Counted from the first letter of the stretch, positions 1 to 6,203 are shown. The stretch: DNA of 6,649 nucleotides from Bacteroidota bacterium (GCA_023386255.1 JAEWKB010000218.1:1-6649), one strand, 5' to 3'. A program made the numbers and translations. Notes: generated by a model not told the origin, from the sequence alone.

Positions 1-329
1 GCTACAATAGCGCCAAAATCATTCATGTGGAAACCGTGCACATCCTGGAGGTAGGGGTGCTTCTCTATGATCTTTTTGCCTACCAGCCTTCCCAGTGACC
101 GGCCTACAACGCTCACCTCAAGGCTATGTGTAAGGCGAGTGTGTACAAAGTCGGTCTTACTTAGGGGTATCACCTGTGTTTTGTCCTGCAGGCTCCGGAA
201 AGCCGAAGAGAATATTATACGGTCATAGTCCACCTCAAACCCAAGGCGGGTATCATCCTGTTCTTTACGTAATCGTTTGCTTGTATCGCCCTGCCTTTTA
301 AGGGACAGGAGCTGTTCCCATTGCATCAT
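1..329 (-). CDS. dgt: dGTP triphosphohydrolase (dGTPase), N-terminal part, cut by window edge
   Basis: Dgt hydrolyses dGTP to deoxyguanosine and triphosphate in the cytoplasm, which lowers the dGTP pool. I translated this frame by hand: 109 complete codons are present and the gene continues past base 1. The product starts MMQWEQLLSL. The family signature is clear: RIIFSSAFRSLQDKTQV (residues 37-53), then DFVHTRLTHSLEV (60-72) and GRSLG (76-80). H68 in the THSLEV motif should be the first metal ligand of the HD phosphohydrolase domain; the HD doublet itself lies beyond the edge. Two adjacent ATG codons (327-329 and 324-326) could both serve as start, and I chose the first. The stop of the upstream 77-residue gene is 49 bases away, so the two may share a transcript. 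Other HD nucleotidases are possible in principle, but the LQDKTQV and TRLTHSLEV blocks are characteristic of dGTPase. Identity is confident; substrate range cannot be seen. Confidence 0.94.
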   Translation of the reverse strand, partial: MMQWEQLLSLKRQGDTSKRLRKEQDDTRLGFEVDYDRIIFSSAFRSLQDKTQVIPLSKTDFVHTRLTHSLEVSVVGRSLGRLVGKKIIEKHPYLQDVHGFHMNDFGAIV

Positions 330-333
330 GTTC

Positions 334-368
334 AGATTGCAGATTTTAGATTTTAGACTTCAGATAGC
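334..368. repeat. Five tandem 7-base units upstream of dgt
   Basis: On the plus strand five consecutive 7-mers read AGATTGC, AGATTTT, AGATTTT, AGACTTC and AGATAGC. All five begin AGA and four begin AGAT. The array fills most of the 49-base gap between the 77-residue gene and dgt, ending 4 bases from the dgt start codon. I recall AT-rich strings of this kind as common in flavobacterial intergenic DNA, but I cannot verify that here. The array would fall in the untranslated leader of dgt, where a change in copy number would alter spacing rather than reading frame. Confidence 0.6.
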
Positions 369-378
369 CTGCTGATGG

Positions 379-612
379 CTATTTCAAAAATTTCTTCTTG
401 TCGGCGCGTACAAACTCCTTTGATTTCTGCGGATATTTTTCGTAGCTCCTGTCGCTGGGGTTCTCAATAACCGACTTGATGTTTATCTTATCGCCAATTT
501 TAAATCCTGTCATCACCTGCTTATAATCCAGCAGGTATTCGCCGCAGAAGAAATTTCCCTGCTCGTCCTGCTCTATAGTTCCGGTGTAAATATATTCTTT
601 ATCTTTTGCCAT
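379..612 (-). CDS. Small protein of unknown function, 77 residues
   Basis: I do not recognise this family. The product is 77 residues, with no signal peptide, membrane helix or cysteine cluster beyond one Cys in FFCGEYLLDY. Short alternating hydrophobic and polar stretches (YIYTGTIEQ, NFFCGEYLLDY, KINIKSVI) suggest a small beta-rich domain, and the tail is strongly basic (RADKKKFLK). It starts ATG at 612, three bases after the TAG stop of the RDD gene at 616-618. That spacing points to co-transcription and possible translational coupling, and it is the main reason to believe the gene is real. The stop (379-381) lies in a short inverted repeat (364-369 with 377-382). The nearest downstream gene is dgt. 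A role in nucleotide metabolism would be guilt by association only. Confidence 0.65.
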   Translation of the reverse strand: MAKDKEYIYTGTIEQDEQGNFFCGEYLLDYKQVMTGFKIGDKINIKSVIENPSDRSYEKYPQKSKEFVRADKKKFLK

Positions 613-615
613 TTT

Positions 616-1095
616 CTATATCTCTTCTGTTTTACCTATTTCTTCAAACGAGTTATGCAACTGAAGTGCTTCGTTATACAGTTTTATATCGACAACCCTT
701 GTTTTTGAAAGGCTGTCATGCCATCCCAGTGAAGTTTCTCCAATAAACGATAATACTTCAAAAGGAATCATTCTGCACAGGGTTCTTTTAAATATTACCC
801 CTATTCCGGGCCTGGATCCATCTGCCATCACCACTTTTGTGCCGGTTATATACTTTCCTACAGTACGTTGTGTAATGGTTTCCATCCATAAAAAGTATAA
901 AAACAGAACTAACAGGCTATACAGTATCTCTTCGAGCCTGCTTATGCTCTCCGACCATTTTAAAAAGCCTTCAGGGTCAATTAACGCTGCAATAACTCCA
1001 ATTATCATAAAAAGAAGATATCGCACGATCATATCAATTACAAAGTTGCCAAACCTTTTGCTCTTTGGCGCGAGCAGTTCAGGAGTAATTTCCAT
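616..1095 (-). CDS. RDD family membrane protein
   Basis: This is a 159-residue inner-membrane protein of the RDD family, whose general function is poorly defined; some members have been linked to ion transport. The family pattern is present: R14 and D21 in KRFGNFVID, a first membrane segment near residues 20-39, a second near 57-73 (EILYSLLVLFLYFLW), the conserved loop QRTVGKYITGTKVV (76-89), a third hydrophobic stretch near 98-118, and WHDSLSKTRVV (125-135) with D127. The frame stays open up to 1173, but that longer version would begin inside nrdA and read through the 1111-1142 hairpin, and its 26 extra residues ([15 protein letters not shown] and following) do not look like the family. ATG at 1095, giving MEITPELLAPKSKRFG, is the better start. 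It lies 65 bases after the nrdA stop and 3 bases before the 77-residue gene. The family call is firm; the role is unknown. Confidence 0.87.
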   Translation of the reverse strand: MEITPELLAPKSKRFGNFVIDMIVRYLLFMIIGVIAALIDPEGFLKWSESISRLEEILYSLLVLFLYFLWMETITQRTVGKYITGTKVVMADGSRPGIGVIFKRTLCRMIPFEVLSFIGETSLGWHDSLSKTRVVDIKLYNEALQLHNSFEEIGKTEEI

Positions 1096-1110
1096 ATAGG
1101 CAGTAGTAAT

Positions 1111-1142
1111 AAAATAAGGAGCAAATATATGCTCCTTATTTT
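1111..1142 (-). terminator. Hairpin after nrdA, probable intrinsic terminator
   Basis: The arms AAAATAAGGAGC (1111-1122) and GCTCCTTATTTT (1131-1142) are a perfect 12-base inverted repeat. A 13th pair (1123 with 1130) leaves a 6-base loop. Read on the minus strand it starts 18 bases after the nrdA stop, has a GC-rich top (GGAGC/GCTCC) and leads into TTATTTTATTA, as expected of an intrinsic terminator closing the nrdBA transcript. Because the arms are A-rich on one side and T-rich on the other, it could work in either direction, but no gene converges on it. The RDD gene starts 15 bases beyond, so it must rely on read-through or a promoter here. Confidence 0.75.
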
Positions 1143-1160
1143 GTTTTTGTGTTTGTTTTA

Positions 1161-3563
1161 TTATGAACCGCACATTTCGCAGTCGTCAGGCTCAGCATTG
1201 CGCGAACGCTCTATCATAGCCTGGAATTCGGTAACCGACATAGCCGGGGCTTCCGCCTGTACCTCAACCGCCGCTGCAACCGGTTCAGCTTTTTTATCGT
1301 TGTTAAGAGTAAATTTAATAGCATCAACCGCACTTTTGGTCCTAAGGTAGTACATACCTGTTTTAAGGCCGCTTTGCCACGCATAGAAGTGCATCGATGT
1401 AAGCTTGGCAAAGGTTGCGCCTTCCATGAACAGGTTAAGCGACTGAGACTGGTCAATAAAGTAACCCCTTTGGCGCGACATGTCAATAATGTCCTTCATA
1501 CTCATTTCCCAAACTGTTTTGTACAGTTCCTTAATATCCTGAGGTATAATGTCTATATTTTGTATAGAGCCGTTGTTCCTCATGATCTCCTGCTTCAGGT
1601 TCTCATTCCAAAGGCCAAGGTTTACAAGGTCTTCAAGAAGGTGCTTGTTTACTACAATGAACTCACCTGAAAGTACCCTTCTTGTATAGATGTTTGATGT
1701 ATATGGTTCGAACGCTTCGTTGTTGCCTAATATCTGCGATGTTGAAGCAGTTGGCATTGGCGCCATCAATAACGAGTTGCGTACACCGTGCTGCATAACT
1801 TCTTTACGAAGTGATGCCCAGTCCCAACGGCCGCTAAGGTCAGCATCAGTAAGCCCCCACAAGTTGTACTGAAATTCCCCTTGTGATATAGGAGAACCTT
1901 CAAAAGTAGAGTATGGGCCTTCTTCTTTAGCCATTTCCATAGATGCGGTAACCGCAGCAAAGTACATGGTCTCGAATATTTCCTGGTTCACTTTCTTAGC
2001 CTCATCGCTGGTAAAAGGAAGGCGCATTAATATGAAAGCATCGGCAAGGCCTTGTACACCCAACCCTACCGGGCGGTGGCGCATGTTGCTGTTCTCAGCT
2101 TCCTTAACAGGATAATAGTTCCTGTCGATTACCTTATTAAGGTTGCGTGTTACACGCTTGGTAACCTGGTATAAATAATCGTGGTTGAATTTGCCATCTT
2201 CAACAAACATAGGCAGTGAAATAGAAGCAAGGTTACACACCGCAATCTCGTCCGGCGATGTATATTCCATGATCTCTGTACACAAATTCGATGAGCGGAT
2301 AGTACCCAGGTTCTTCTGGTTTGATTTCCTGTTGGCTGCGTCCTTGTACAGCATGTATGGCGTACCGGTCTCAATCTGGCTTTCCAGTATTTTTTCCCAA
2401 AGCTCACGCGCCTTAATGGTTTTACGTCCGCGTCCTTCAGACTCATATTTTTCATATAGCGCCTCAAATTCGTCACCATACACATCATAAAGTCCCGGGC
2501 ATTCATTAGGGCACATTAGTGTCCACTGCGCATCATCCTGCACGCGTTTCATGAACAGGTCGCTTGTCCACATGGCGTAGAACAAATCACGTGCGCGCAT
2601 TTCCTCTTTACCGTGGTTTTTCTTCAGGTCAAGGAAATCAAATATATCAGCATGCCATGTTTCAATATATACAGAGAAACTTCCTTTACGCTTACCACCG
2701 CCCTGGTCTACATAGCGTGCAGTGTCATTATATACCCTTAGCATTGGCACAATACCGTTAGATGTACCGTTAGTACCACGAATGTAAGATCCTGTGGCCC
2801 TTACATTGTGGATAGACAAACCTATACCGCCCGCCGACTGCGATATCATAGCTGTTTGTTTCAGCGTATCATAAATGCCTTCAATACTGTCATCTTTCAT
2901 AGCTAAAAGGAAGCATGAAGACATTTGCGGCTTAGGTGTACCCGCGTTGAAAAGTGTAGGGGTAGCGTGGGTAAAATATTTTTTAGACATCAGCTCATAG
3001 GTCTCTATGGCTGATTGTATGTCATTCATGTGAATACCTACAGATACACGCATAAGCATGTGCTGCGGCCTTTCCACTATTTTACCGTTTATCTTCAAAA
3101 GGTACGAACGTTCCAGCGTTTTGAACCCGAAATAATCATAGTTAAAGTCCCTGTTGTAAATGATGGTAGAGTCCAGCACCTCAGCATTAGCCATAATAAC
3201 CTCATACACCTCATCAGAAATAAGCGGTGCTTCCTGGTTGGTACGTGGGTTTACATAGTGGTACATGTCGCTCATGGTTTCGCTGAACGACTTTTTGGTA
3301 TTTTTATGCAGGTTAGAAACGGCAATACGGGCTGCCAGCTGTGCATAATCAGGGTGTGTAACCGTCATTGAAGCCGCGGTTTCAGCCGCAAGGTTATCAA
3401 GCTCTGATGTGGTTACGCCATCATATAATCCTTCAATAACGCGCATTGCTACCTTTACCGGGTCAACAAGGTCGTTAAGGCTATAACATAATTTCCTTAC
3501 CCTGTCGGTAATCTTATCAAACATTACCGGCTCTCTTTTACCATCTCTTTTAACTACATACAT
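1161..3563 (-). CDS. nrdA: Ribonucleoside-diphosphate reductase, class Ia, alpha (large) subunit
   Basis: The catalytic subunit of class I RNR reduces NDPs to dNDPs using a radical supplied by NrdB. With the start at 3563 the product is 800 residues (human RRM1 is 792). The order is: an N-terminal ATP-cone (from [17 protein letters not shown], about residues 1-90), the ten-stranded barrel, and a C-terminal tail. Visible catalytic residues are C217 (MSSCFLL) and C443 (AVCNLAS) as the redox pair, N426, C428 and E430 (SNLCTEI) with the thiyl-radical cysteine, Y738 and Y739 (GMYYLRT) in the radical path, and C795 and C798 (CEMCGS) as the regenerating tail thiols. An Ala/Pro/Glu-rich linker (about 758-775) precedes the tail. 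An in-frame GTG at 3599 would add 12 residues, but MYVVKRDG aligns with the human start MHVIKRDG, and the GTG lies inside a palindrome. It follows nrdB by 68 bases and should share its transcript. Confidence 0.99.
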   Translation of the reverse strand: MYVVKRDGKREPVMFDKITDRVRKLCYSLNDLVDPVKVAMRVIEGLYDGVTTSELDNLAAETAASMTVTHPDYAQLAARIAVSNLHKNTKKSFSETMSDMYHYVNPRTNQEAPLISDEVYEVIMANAEVLDSTIIYNRDFNYDYFGFKTLERSYLLKINGKIVERPQHMLMRVSVGIHMNDIQSAIETYELMSKKYFTHATPTLFNAGTPKPQMSSCFLLAMKDDSIEGIYDTLKQTAMISQSAGGIGLSIHNVRATGSYIRGTNGTSNGIVPMLRVYNDTARYVDQGGGKRKGSFSVYIETWHADIFDFLDLKKNHGKEEMRARDLFYAMWTSDLFMKRVQDDAQWTLMCPNECPGLYDVYGDEFEALYEKYESEGRGRKTIKARELWEKILESQIETGTPYMLYKDAANRKSNQKNLGTIRSSNLCTEIMEYTSPDEIAVCNLASISLPMFVEDGKFNHDYLYQVTKRVTRNLNKVIDRNYYPVKEAENSNMRHRPVGLGVQGLADAFILMRLPFTSDEAKKVNQEIFETMYFAAVTASMEMAKEEGPYSTFEGSPISQGEFQYNLWGLTDADLSGRWDWASLRKEVMQHGVRNSLLMAPMPTASTSQILGNNEAFEPYTSNIYTRRVLSGEFIVVNKHLLEDLVNLGLWNENLKQEIMRNNGSIQNIDIIPQDIKELYKTVWEMSMKDIIDMSRQRGYFIDQSQSLNLFMEGATFAKLTSMHFYAWQSGLKTGMYYLRTKSAVDAIKFTLNNDKKAEPVAAAVEVQAEAPAMSVTEFQAMIERSRNAEPDDCEMCGS

Positions 3564-3592
3564 AGGACAACATTTATAAGGGTTAGTATTGT

Positions 3593-3608
3593 AAGGCACA
3601 CGTGCCTT
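3593..3608. repeat. Palindrome between nrdB and nrdA
   Basis: AAGGCAC (3593-3599) and GTGCCTT (3602-3608) are perfect 7-base inverted arms separated by two bases. On the nrdBA transcript this can fold as a 6-pair stem (AAGGCA/UGCCUU) with a CGUG loop, 24 bases after the nrdB stop and about 30 bases before the nrdA ATG. There is no T tract after it, so it is not an intrinsic terminator. It could be an mRNA processing or stability element or a protein-binding palindrome. Confidence 0.55.
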
Positions 3609-3631
3609 TATATAATTGGTTTGTTATTTTA

Positions 3632-4609
3632 TTAAAAATCAGCGTCGAAGCTTATCTTCTGCGAATCAGTATCTTTATTAAGCACACCTGCCTTCTGGTA
3701 TTCAGACACCCTTTTTTCAAAGAAGTTGGTCTTACCCTGCAGCGATATCATATCCATAAAATCGAATGGGTTGCCTACGTTAAACTGCCTTTCGCAGCCC
3801 AGCTCCACTAAAAGCCTGTCGGTCACAAACTCCAGGTACTGCGTCATCAAAGTAGCGTTCATGCCTATAAGACTGGCAGGAAGCGATTCAGTTATAAACT
3901 CACGCTCAATATCAAGTGCGTCAATCAATATCTCTTTAATCCTTGATTTAGACACTTTGTTCACTAAATGGTGGTTGTGCAGGTGCACGGCAAAATCGCA
4001 ATGCACACCTTCATCTCTCGAAATAAGCTCGTTAGAGAAGGTAAGTCCCGGCATAAGCCCGCGTTTCTTCAGCCAGAAGATAGAGCAGAAAGCACCCGAG
4101 AAGAAAATACCTTCTACGGCCGCAAACGCAATAAGCCTTTCAGCAAACGAATCTGATTTTATCCATTTCAGCGCCCAGTCAGCTTTTTTCTTGATAGCAG
4201 GGAAAACCTCAATTGCATGGAAAAGCTGGTCTTTCTCTGTTTCATCCTTTACGTAAGTGTCTATCAGCAACGAGTACGTCTCGCTGTGGATGTTCTCCAT
4301 CATGATCTGGAAACCGTAGAAGAATTTAGCCTCCGGATATTGAACTTCGTTTACAAAGTTTTCAGCCAGGTTCTCATTCACAATACCGTCTGATGCCGCA
4401 AAGAAGGCCAGGATGTGCTTAATGAAGTATTTTTCATCTTCACTAAGCTTGGTGTTCCAGTCGGTAAGGTCCTGGTGAAGGTCAATTTCTTCAGCTGTCC
4501 AGAAACTTGCCTCCATCTTCTTGTACCACTCCCAAATGTCATGGTGTTTGATAGGGAAAATCACAAACCTGTTCTTGTTTTCCTGTAAAATGGGCTCTAT
4601 TGCAGACAT
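3632..4609 (-). CDS. nrdB: Ribonucleoside-diphosphate reductase, class Ia, beta (small) subunit
   Basis: NrdB carries the diiron-tyrosyl radical cofactor that starts catalysis in NrdA. The product is 325 residues, usual for the family, all in one ferritin-like domain. All six metal ligands are visible: D74 ([10 protein letters not shown]), E105 and H108 ([10 protein letters not shown]), E166 (AAVEGIFF), E200 and H203 ([10 protein letters not shown]). Y112 is the radical tyrosine, which makes this a class Ia protein and not the Tyr-lacking class Ic. W37 (ASFWTAEE) and Y304 (VSEYQ) fit the radical-transfer path. The C-terminus SFDADF resembles the human RRM2 tail (TLDADF), which docks on the large subunit. 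The sequence is strikingly eukaryote-like throughout ([43 protein letters not shown]). ATG at 4609 gives [16 protein letters not shown]. It is first in the nrdBA unit, the reverse of the E. coli order. Confidence 0.99.
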   Translation of the reverse strand: MSAIEPILQENKNRFVIFPIKHHDIWEWYKKMEASFWTAEEIDLHQDLTDWNTKLSEDEKYFIKHILAFFAASDGIVNENLAENFVNEVQYPEAKFFYGFQIMMENIHSETYSLLIDTYVKDETEKDQLFHAIEVFPAIKKKADWALKWIKSDSFAERLIAFAAVEGIFFSGAFCSIFWLKKRGLMPGLTFSNELISRDEGVHCDFAVHLHNHHLVNKVSKSRIKEILIDALDIEREFITESLPASLIGMNATLMTQYLEFVTDRLLVELGCERQFNVGNPFDFMDMISLQGKTNFFEKRVSEYQKAGVLNKDTDSQKISFDADF

Positions 4610-4699
4610 AGTGTATTGACTTTATAGTATATTATAGAATGTTATTTCTTGTTGAATGGAGAGATACAAAGATTGGCATTTGAAACTAAAATTGAAAGC

Positions 4700-4735
4700 C
4701 AAACTTATTCACAATCACACTGAGTTTTTAACAAA
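4700..4735 (-). promoter_or_regulatory. Candidate Bacteroidetes-type promoter for nrdBA
   Basis: On the minus strand TAAGTTTG (4707-4700) matches the Bacteroidetes -7 element TAnnTTTG exactly. The nearest upstream TTTG (4735-4732) is 24 bases away, slightly longer than the usual gap of roughly 17-23, so the -33 match is weak. Transcription would start near 4692-4696, giving an nrdB leader of about 85 bases. A second, poorer -7 candidate (AATCTTTG, 4674-4667) lies downstream. The TTTG falls inside the large inverted repeat at 4721-4770. Confidence 0.4.
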
Positions 4736-4770
4736 GCAAAAGCTTATGCAATTGCTTGGTTAAAAATTTA
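4721..4770. repeat. Large imperfect inverted repeat upstream of nrdB
   Basis: The outer arms TTTTTAAC (4725-4732) and GTTAAAAA (4759-4766) pair perfectly. After one mismatch (4733 with 4758) the inner arms AAGCAA (4734-4739) and TTGCTT (4752-4757) also pair perfectly. The 12-base centre can form a further small GC stem (4742-4743 with 4748-4749), and the outside can extend to 4721/4770 with wobble pairs. No T tract follows on either strand in a position expected of a terminator. The repeat is centred about 50 bases upstream of the predicted nrdB transcription start and covers its -33 region, so an operator is the most natural reading. It could also act as an RNA structure at the end of the DUF3109 message. 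Confidence 0.6.
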
Positions 4771-4877
4771 AAGCCCTGAAAATGAATATTTTATAAAGAG
4801 TTAAAAATACGCATTTTCGTCTGTAATACCAATAAAATAAGAGGGTTTAACAGTGTTTGTAAGAGGTTGTTGTAAGG

Positions 4878-5456
4878 CTATTTTGCACGTTCGGCTTTTA
4901 GCTCAGCAGCCACTTTTTCCAGTTCGGCATACCAGTCTTCGCCAAAGCGGCGGATCAGCGCTTCCTTCACAAATTTATATATAGGTACCTCCAGTTCTTT
5001 GCCCAGGGAGCAGGCATCGTTGCATATGTCCCAGCGGTCATAGTTCACTGCTGCAAATTCACTAAAATCCTTTACGCGGATAGGGTACAGATGGCACGAA
5101 ACCGGCTTCTTCCAGGATATAATTCCCTGATTATAGGCCTGCTCAATACCGCAAAGCGCAGTTTTTCCGTCAAATATTACGTAAGCACAGTCCTTATTAT
5201 CTATAAGCGGGGTTTCAAGGTCACCATCGGTACCAATTACCCATGTGCCCTGCGCCTCTATGGCGGCAATGCCTTCTTTGCGTAATAAAGGTTTTACTTT
5301 GTGGTATACTTCTTCAAGTATCCGGGTTTCCTCTTCATTTAGCGGCGCACCTGCATCACCATCTACACAGCATCCGCCTTTGCATGCAGAAAGATTGCAC
5401 ACAAACTCCTTTTCTAATATGTCTTCCGACACTATTGTTTTACCCAGTTGAAACAT
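4878..5456 (-). CDS. DUF3109 family cysteine-rich protein
   Basis: The product is a 192-residue soluble protein of the DUF3109 family, of unknown function, which I recognise from Bacteroidetes genomes. It has nine cysteines: C20, C25, C29, C30 (FVCNLSACKGGCC), C90 (KDCAYVIFDG), C102 (ALCGIEQ), C121 (KPVSCHLYPIR), C145 and C149 (DICNDACS). The clustered CC pair followed by C...KPxxCxxYP resembles the YkgJ/CxxCC group of putative metal or iron-sulfur binding proteins; that link is my inference from the motif. There is no signal peptide or membrane segment. The C-terminus is a charged helix (YAELEKVAAELKAERAK). ATG at 5456 is only 5 bases after a perfect -7 promoter box, so the message may be leaderless or nearly so. 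It is divergent from marC and separated from nrdB by 268 bases, so it probably forms its own unit. Confidence 0.92.
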   Translation of the reverse strand: MFQLGKTIVSEDILEKEFVCNLSACKGGCCVDGDAGAPLNEEETRILEEVYHKVKPLLRKEGIAAIEAQGTWVIGTDGDLETPLIDNKDCAYVIFDGKTALCGIEQAYNQGIISWKKPVSCHLYPIRVKDFSEFAAVNYDRWDICNDACSLGKELEVPIYKFVKEALIRRFGEDWYAELEKVAAELKAERAK

Positions 5457-5460
5457 GCTG

Positions 5461-5489
5461 CAAAGGTATATAATCTTAGTGAAATACAG
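5461..5489 (-). promoter_or_regulatory. Promoter for the DUF3109 gene
   Basis: On the minus strand TACCTTTG (5468-5461) is an exact TAnnTTTG element, with CTG (5489-5487) 18 bases upstream in place of the expected TTG. Only four bases (5460-5457) separate the box from the ATG, so the transcription start should fall on or next to the start codon. Confidence 0.6.
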
Positions 5490-5529
5490 GCGTAGCTAAA
5501 ATCCTGCCAAAAATTAACGGCATATTATA

Positions 5530-5558
5530 TTGTGCTTGTTATTATAGAAGTACCTTTG
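5530..5558 (+). promoter_or_regulatory. Promoter for marC
   Basis: TTG (5530-5532), an 18-base spacer and TACCTTTG (5551-5558) fit the Bacteroidetes promoter (TTG at about -33, TAnnTTTG at about -7) completely. Transcription should start near 5563-5566, leaving a leader of roughly 16-19 bases before the marC ATG at 5582. The leader is A-rich and has no Shine-Dalgarno sequence. Confidence 0.7.
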
Positions 5559-5581
5559 CATGTCAAACAAAAAATATTTCT

Positions 5582-6157
5582 ATGGGTTTCGATTGGAGAG
5601 AAATGTTTACAGTAAGCATGGTGCTATTTGCAGTTATTGATATTGTGGGAAGCGTACCAATTATTGTAGCCCTGAGATCACGGCTGGGGCATATTGAGTC
5701 TGAAAAGGCTTCAATTGTAGCACTGGTTATTATGGTTGCTTTCCTGTTTGTTGGCGAGGAGATATTAAAGCTGATAGGGATTGATGCCAACTCCTTTGCC
5801 GTAGCAGGCTCATTCGTACTGTTTTTCCTGGCGGTAGAAATGATACTTGGCATAAACCTGCATAAGGAGGAAAACCCAAGCACAGCTTCTATTGTGCCCA
5901 TCGCTTTCCCTATTATAGCCGGAGCAGGTACTATGACTACACTATTATCATTACGGGCAGAATATGAAAAGATTAATATTATAGTAGCTATTGTGCTTAA
6001 TGTAGTTGTTGTATATGCAGTACTAAAATCGTCAGCCAAGATTGAACGGGTACTTGGGGTTAACGGCCTGGGTATTATACGTAAGGTTTTTGGGGTGGTC
6101 CTTTTGGCTATTGCTGTTAAATTATTTGCTGCTAATGTTAAACAATTGTTTCTTTAA
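5582..6157 (+). CDS. MarC family integral membrane protein
   Basis: This is a 191-residue inner-membrane protein of the MarC (UPF0056) family. The family was once tied to multiple antibiotic resistance in E. coli, but that link was later withdrawn and the transported substrate, if any, is unknown. Six hydrophobic segments are visible near residues 8-30, 43-64, 70-91, 104-124, 131-150 and 165-187. The two family motifs are in place: FAVIDIVGSVPII in helix 1 (16-28; usual form FxxxDPxGxxP, here with Ile for the common Pro) and AFPIIAGAGTMTTLLSL at 108-124 (usual FPLxAGPG, here with Ala for Pro). ATG at 5582 gives MGFDWREMFTVSMVLF, the expected length, and sits just after a good promoter. A small membrane protein follows after 46 bases. 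Family confident; function unknown. Confidence 0.94.
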   Translation: MGFDWREMFTVSMVLFAVIDIVGSVPIIVALRSRLGHIESEKASIVALVIMVAFLFVGEEILKLIGIDANSFAVAGSFVLFFLAVEMILGINLHKEENPSTASIVPIAFPIIAGAGTMTTLLSLRAEYEKINIIVAIVLNVVVVYAVLKSSAKIERVLGVNGLGIIRKVFGVVLLAIAVKLFAANVKQLFL

Positions 6158-6170
6158 CATCAATTTTTTT
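6137..6170 (+). terminator. Weak AT-rich hairpin and T run at the end of marC
   Basis: GTTAAA (6137-6142) and TTTAAC (6153-6158) form a short stem across the marC stop codon, and seven T residues follow at 6164-6170. An overlapping perfect palindrome, AAACAATTGTTT (6140-6151), competes for the same bases. The stem is short and AT-rich, so termination would be inefficient at best. Confidence 0.25.
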
Positions 6171-6203
6171 AATTTTAGACCCGAATCATCCAGATTTTTG
6201 AAA

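Larger units (their letters stand above)
4610..4877. other. Gene-free AT-rich interval between nrdB and the DUF3109 gene
   Basis: This 268-base stretch separates two minus-strand genes and holds no convincing coding frame. It contains the candidate nrdBA promoter (4700-4735), the inverted repeat (4721-4770), a further GTTAAAAA copy in direct orientation at 4800-4807, and an AT-rich imperfect palindrome (TATAGTATATTATA, 4623-4636) in what would be the nrdB leader. I see no clear intrinsic terminator behind the DUF3109 gene and no NrdR-box or cobalamin-riboswitch signature. Confidence 0.7.

Noticed and set aside
362..384. Short inverted repeat (ATAGCC 364-369, GGCTAT 377-382) at the end of the 77-residue gene as a terminator
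   Set aside because: The stem is only six perfect pairs, overlaps the stop codon, and is not followed by a T tract on the minus strand.
839..1099. 86-residue plus-strand open frame opposite the RDD gene
   Set aside because: It has no recognisable domain and lies entirely antisense to a gene with a clear family match.
1096..1173. N-terminal extension of the RDD protein up to 1173
   Set aside because: It would overlap the nrdA end and translate through the terminator-like hairpin, and the added residues are not family-like. ATG at 1095 fits better.
1161..3563. Intein or insertion in nrdA
   Set aside because: RNR genes often host inteins, but the frame aligns with the family from end to end with no extra block near the catalytic motifs.
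3564..3599. GTG start for nrdA giving 812 residues
   Set aside because: The ATG at 3563 matches the start of eukaryotic RRM1 (MYVVKRDG versus MHVIKRDG), and the GTG lies in a palindrome.
4610..4877. NrdR box or cobalamin riboswitch upstream of nrdB
   Set aside because: The AT-rich palindrome TATAGTATATTATA (4623-4636) lacks the conserved C and G of the NrdR box, and no B12-box-like sequence was seen.
5563..6039. 158-residue open frame on the minus strand
   Set aside because: It is antisense to marC, with low-complexity Ser/Thr/Ile-rich content typical of a shadow frame of a membrane protein.
6042..6203. 120-residue version of the small membrane protein
   Set aside because: The extra 54 residues overlap marC in another frame; the ATG at 6204 fits the gene boundary.
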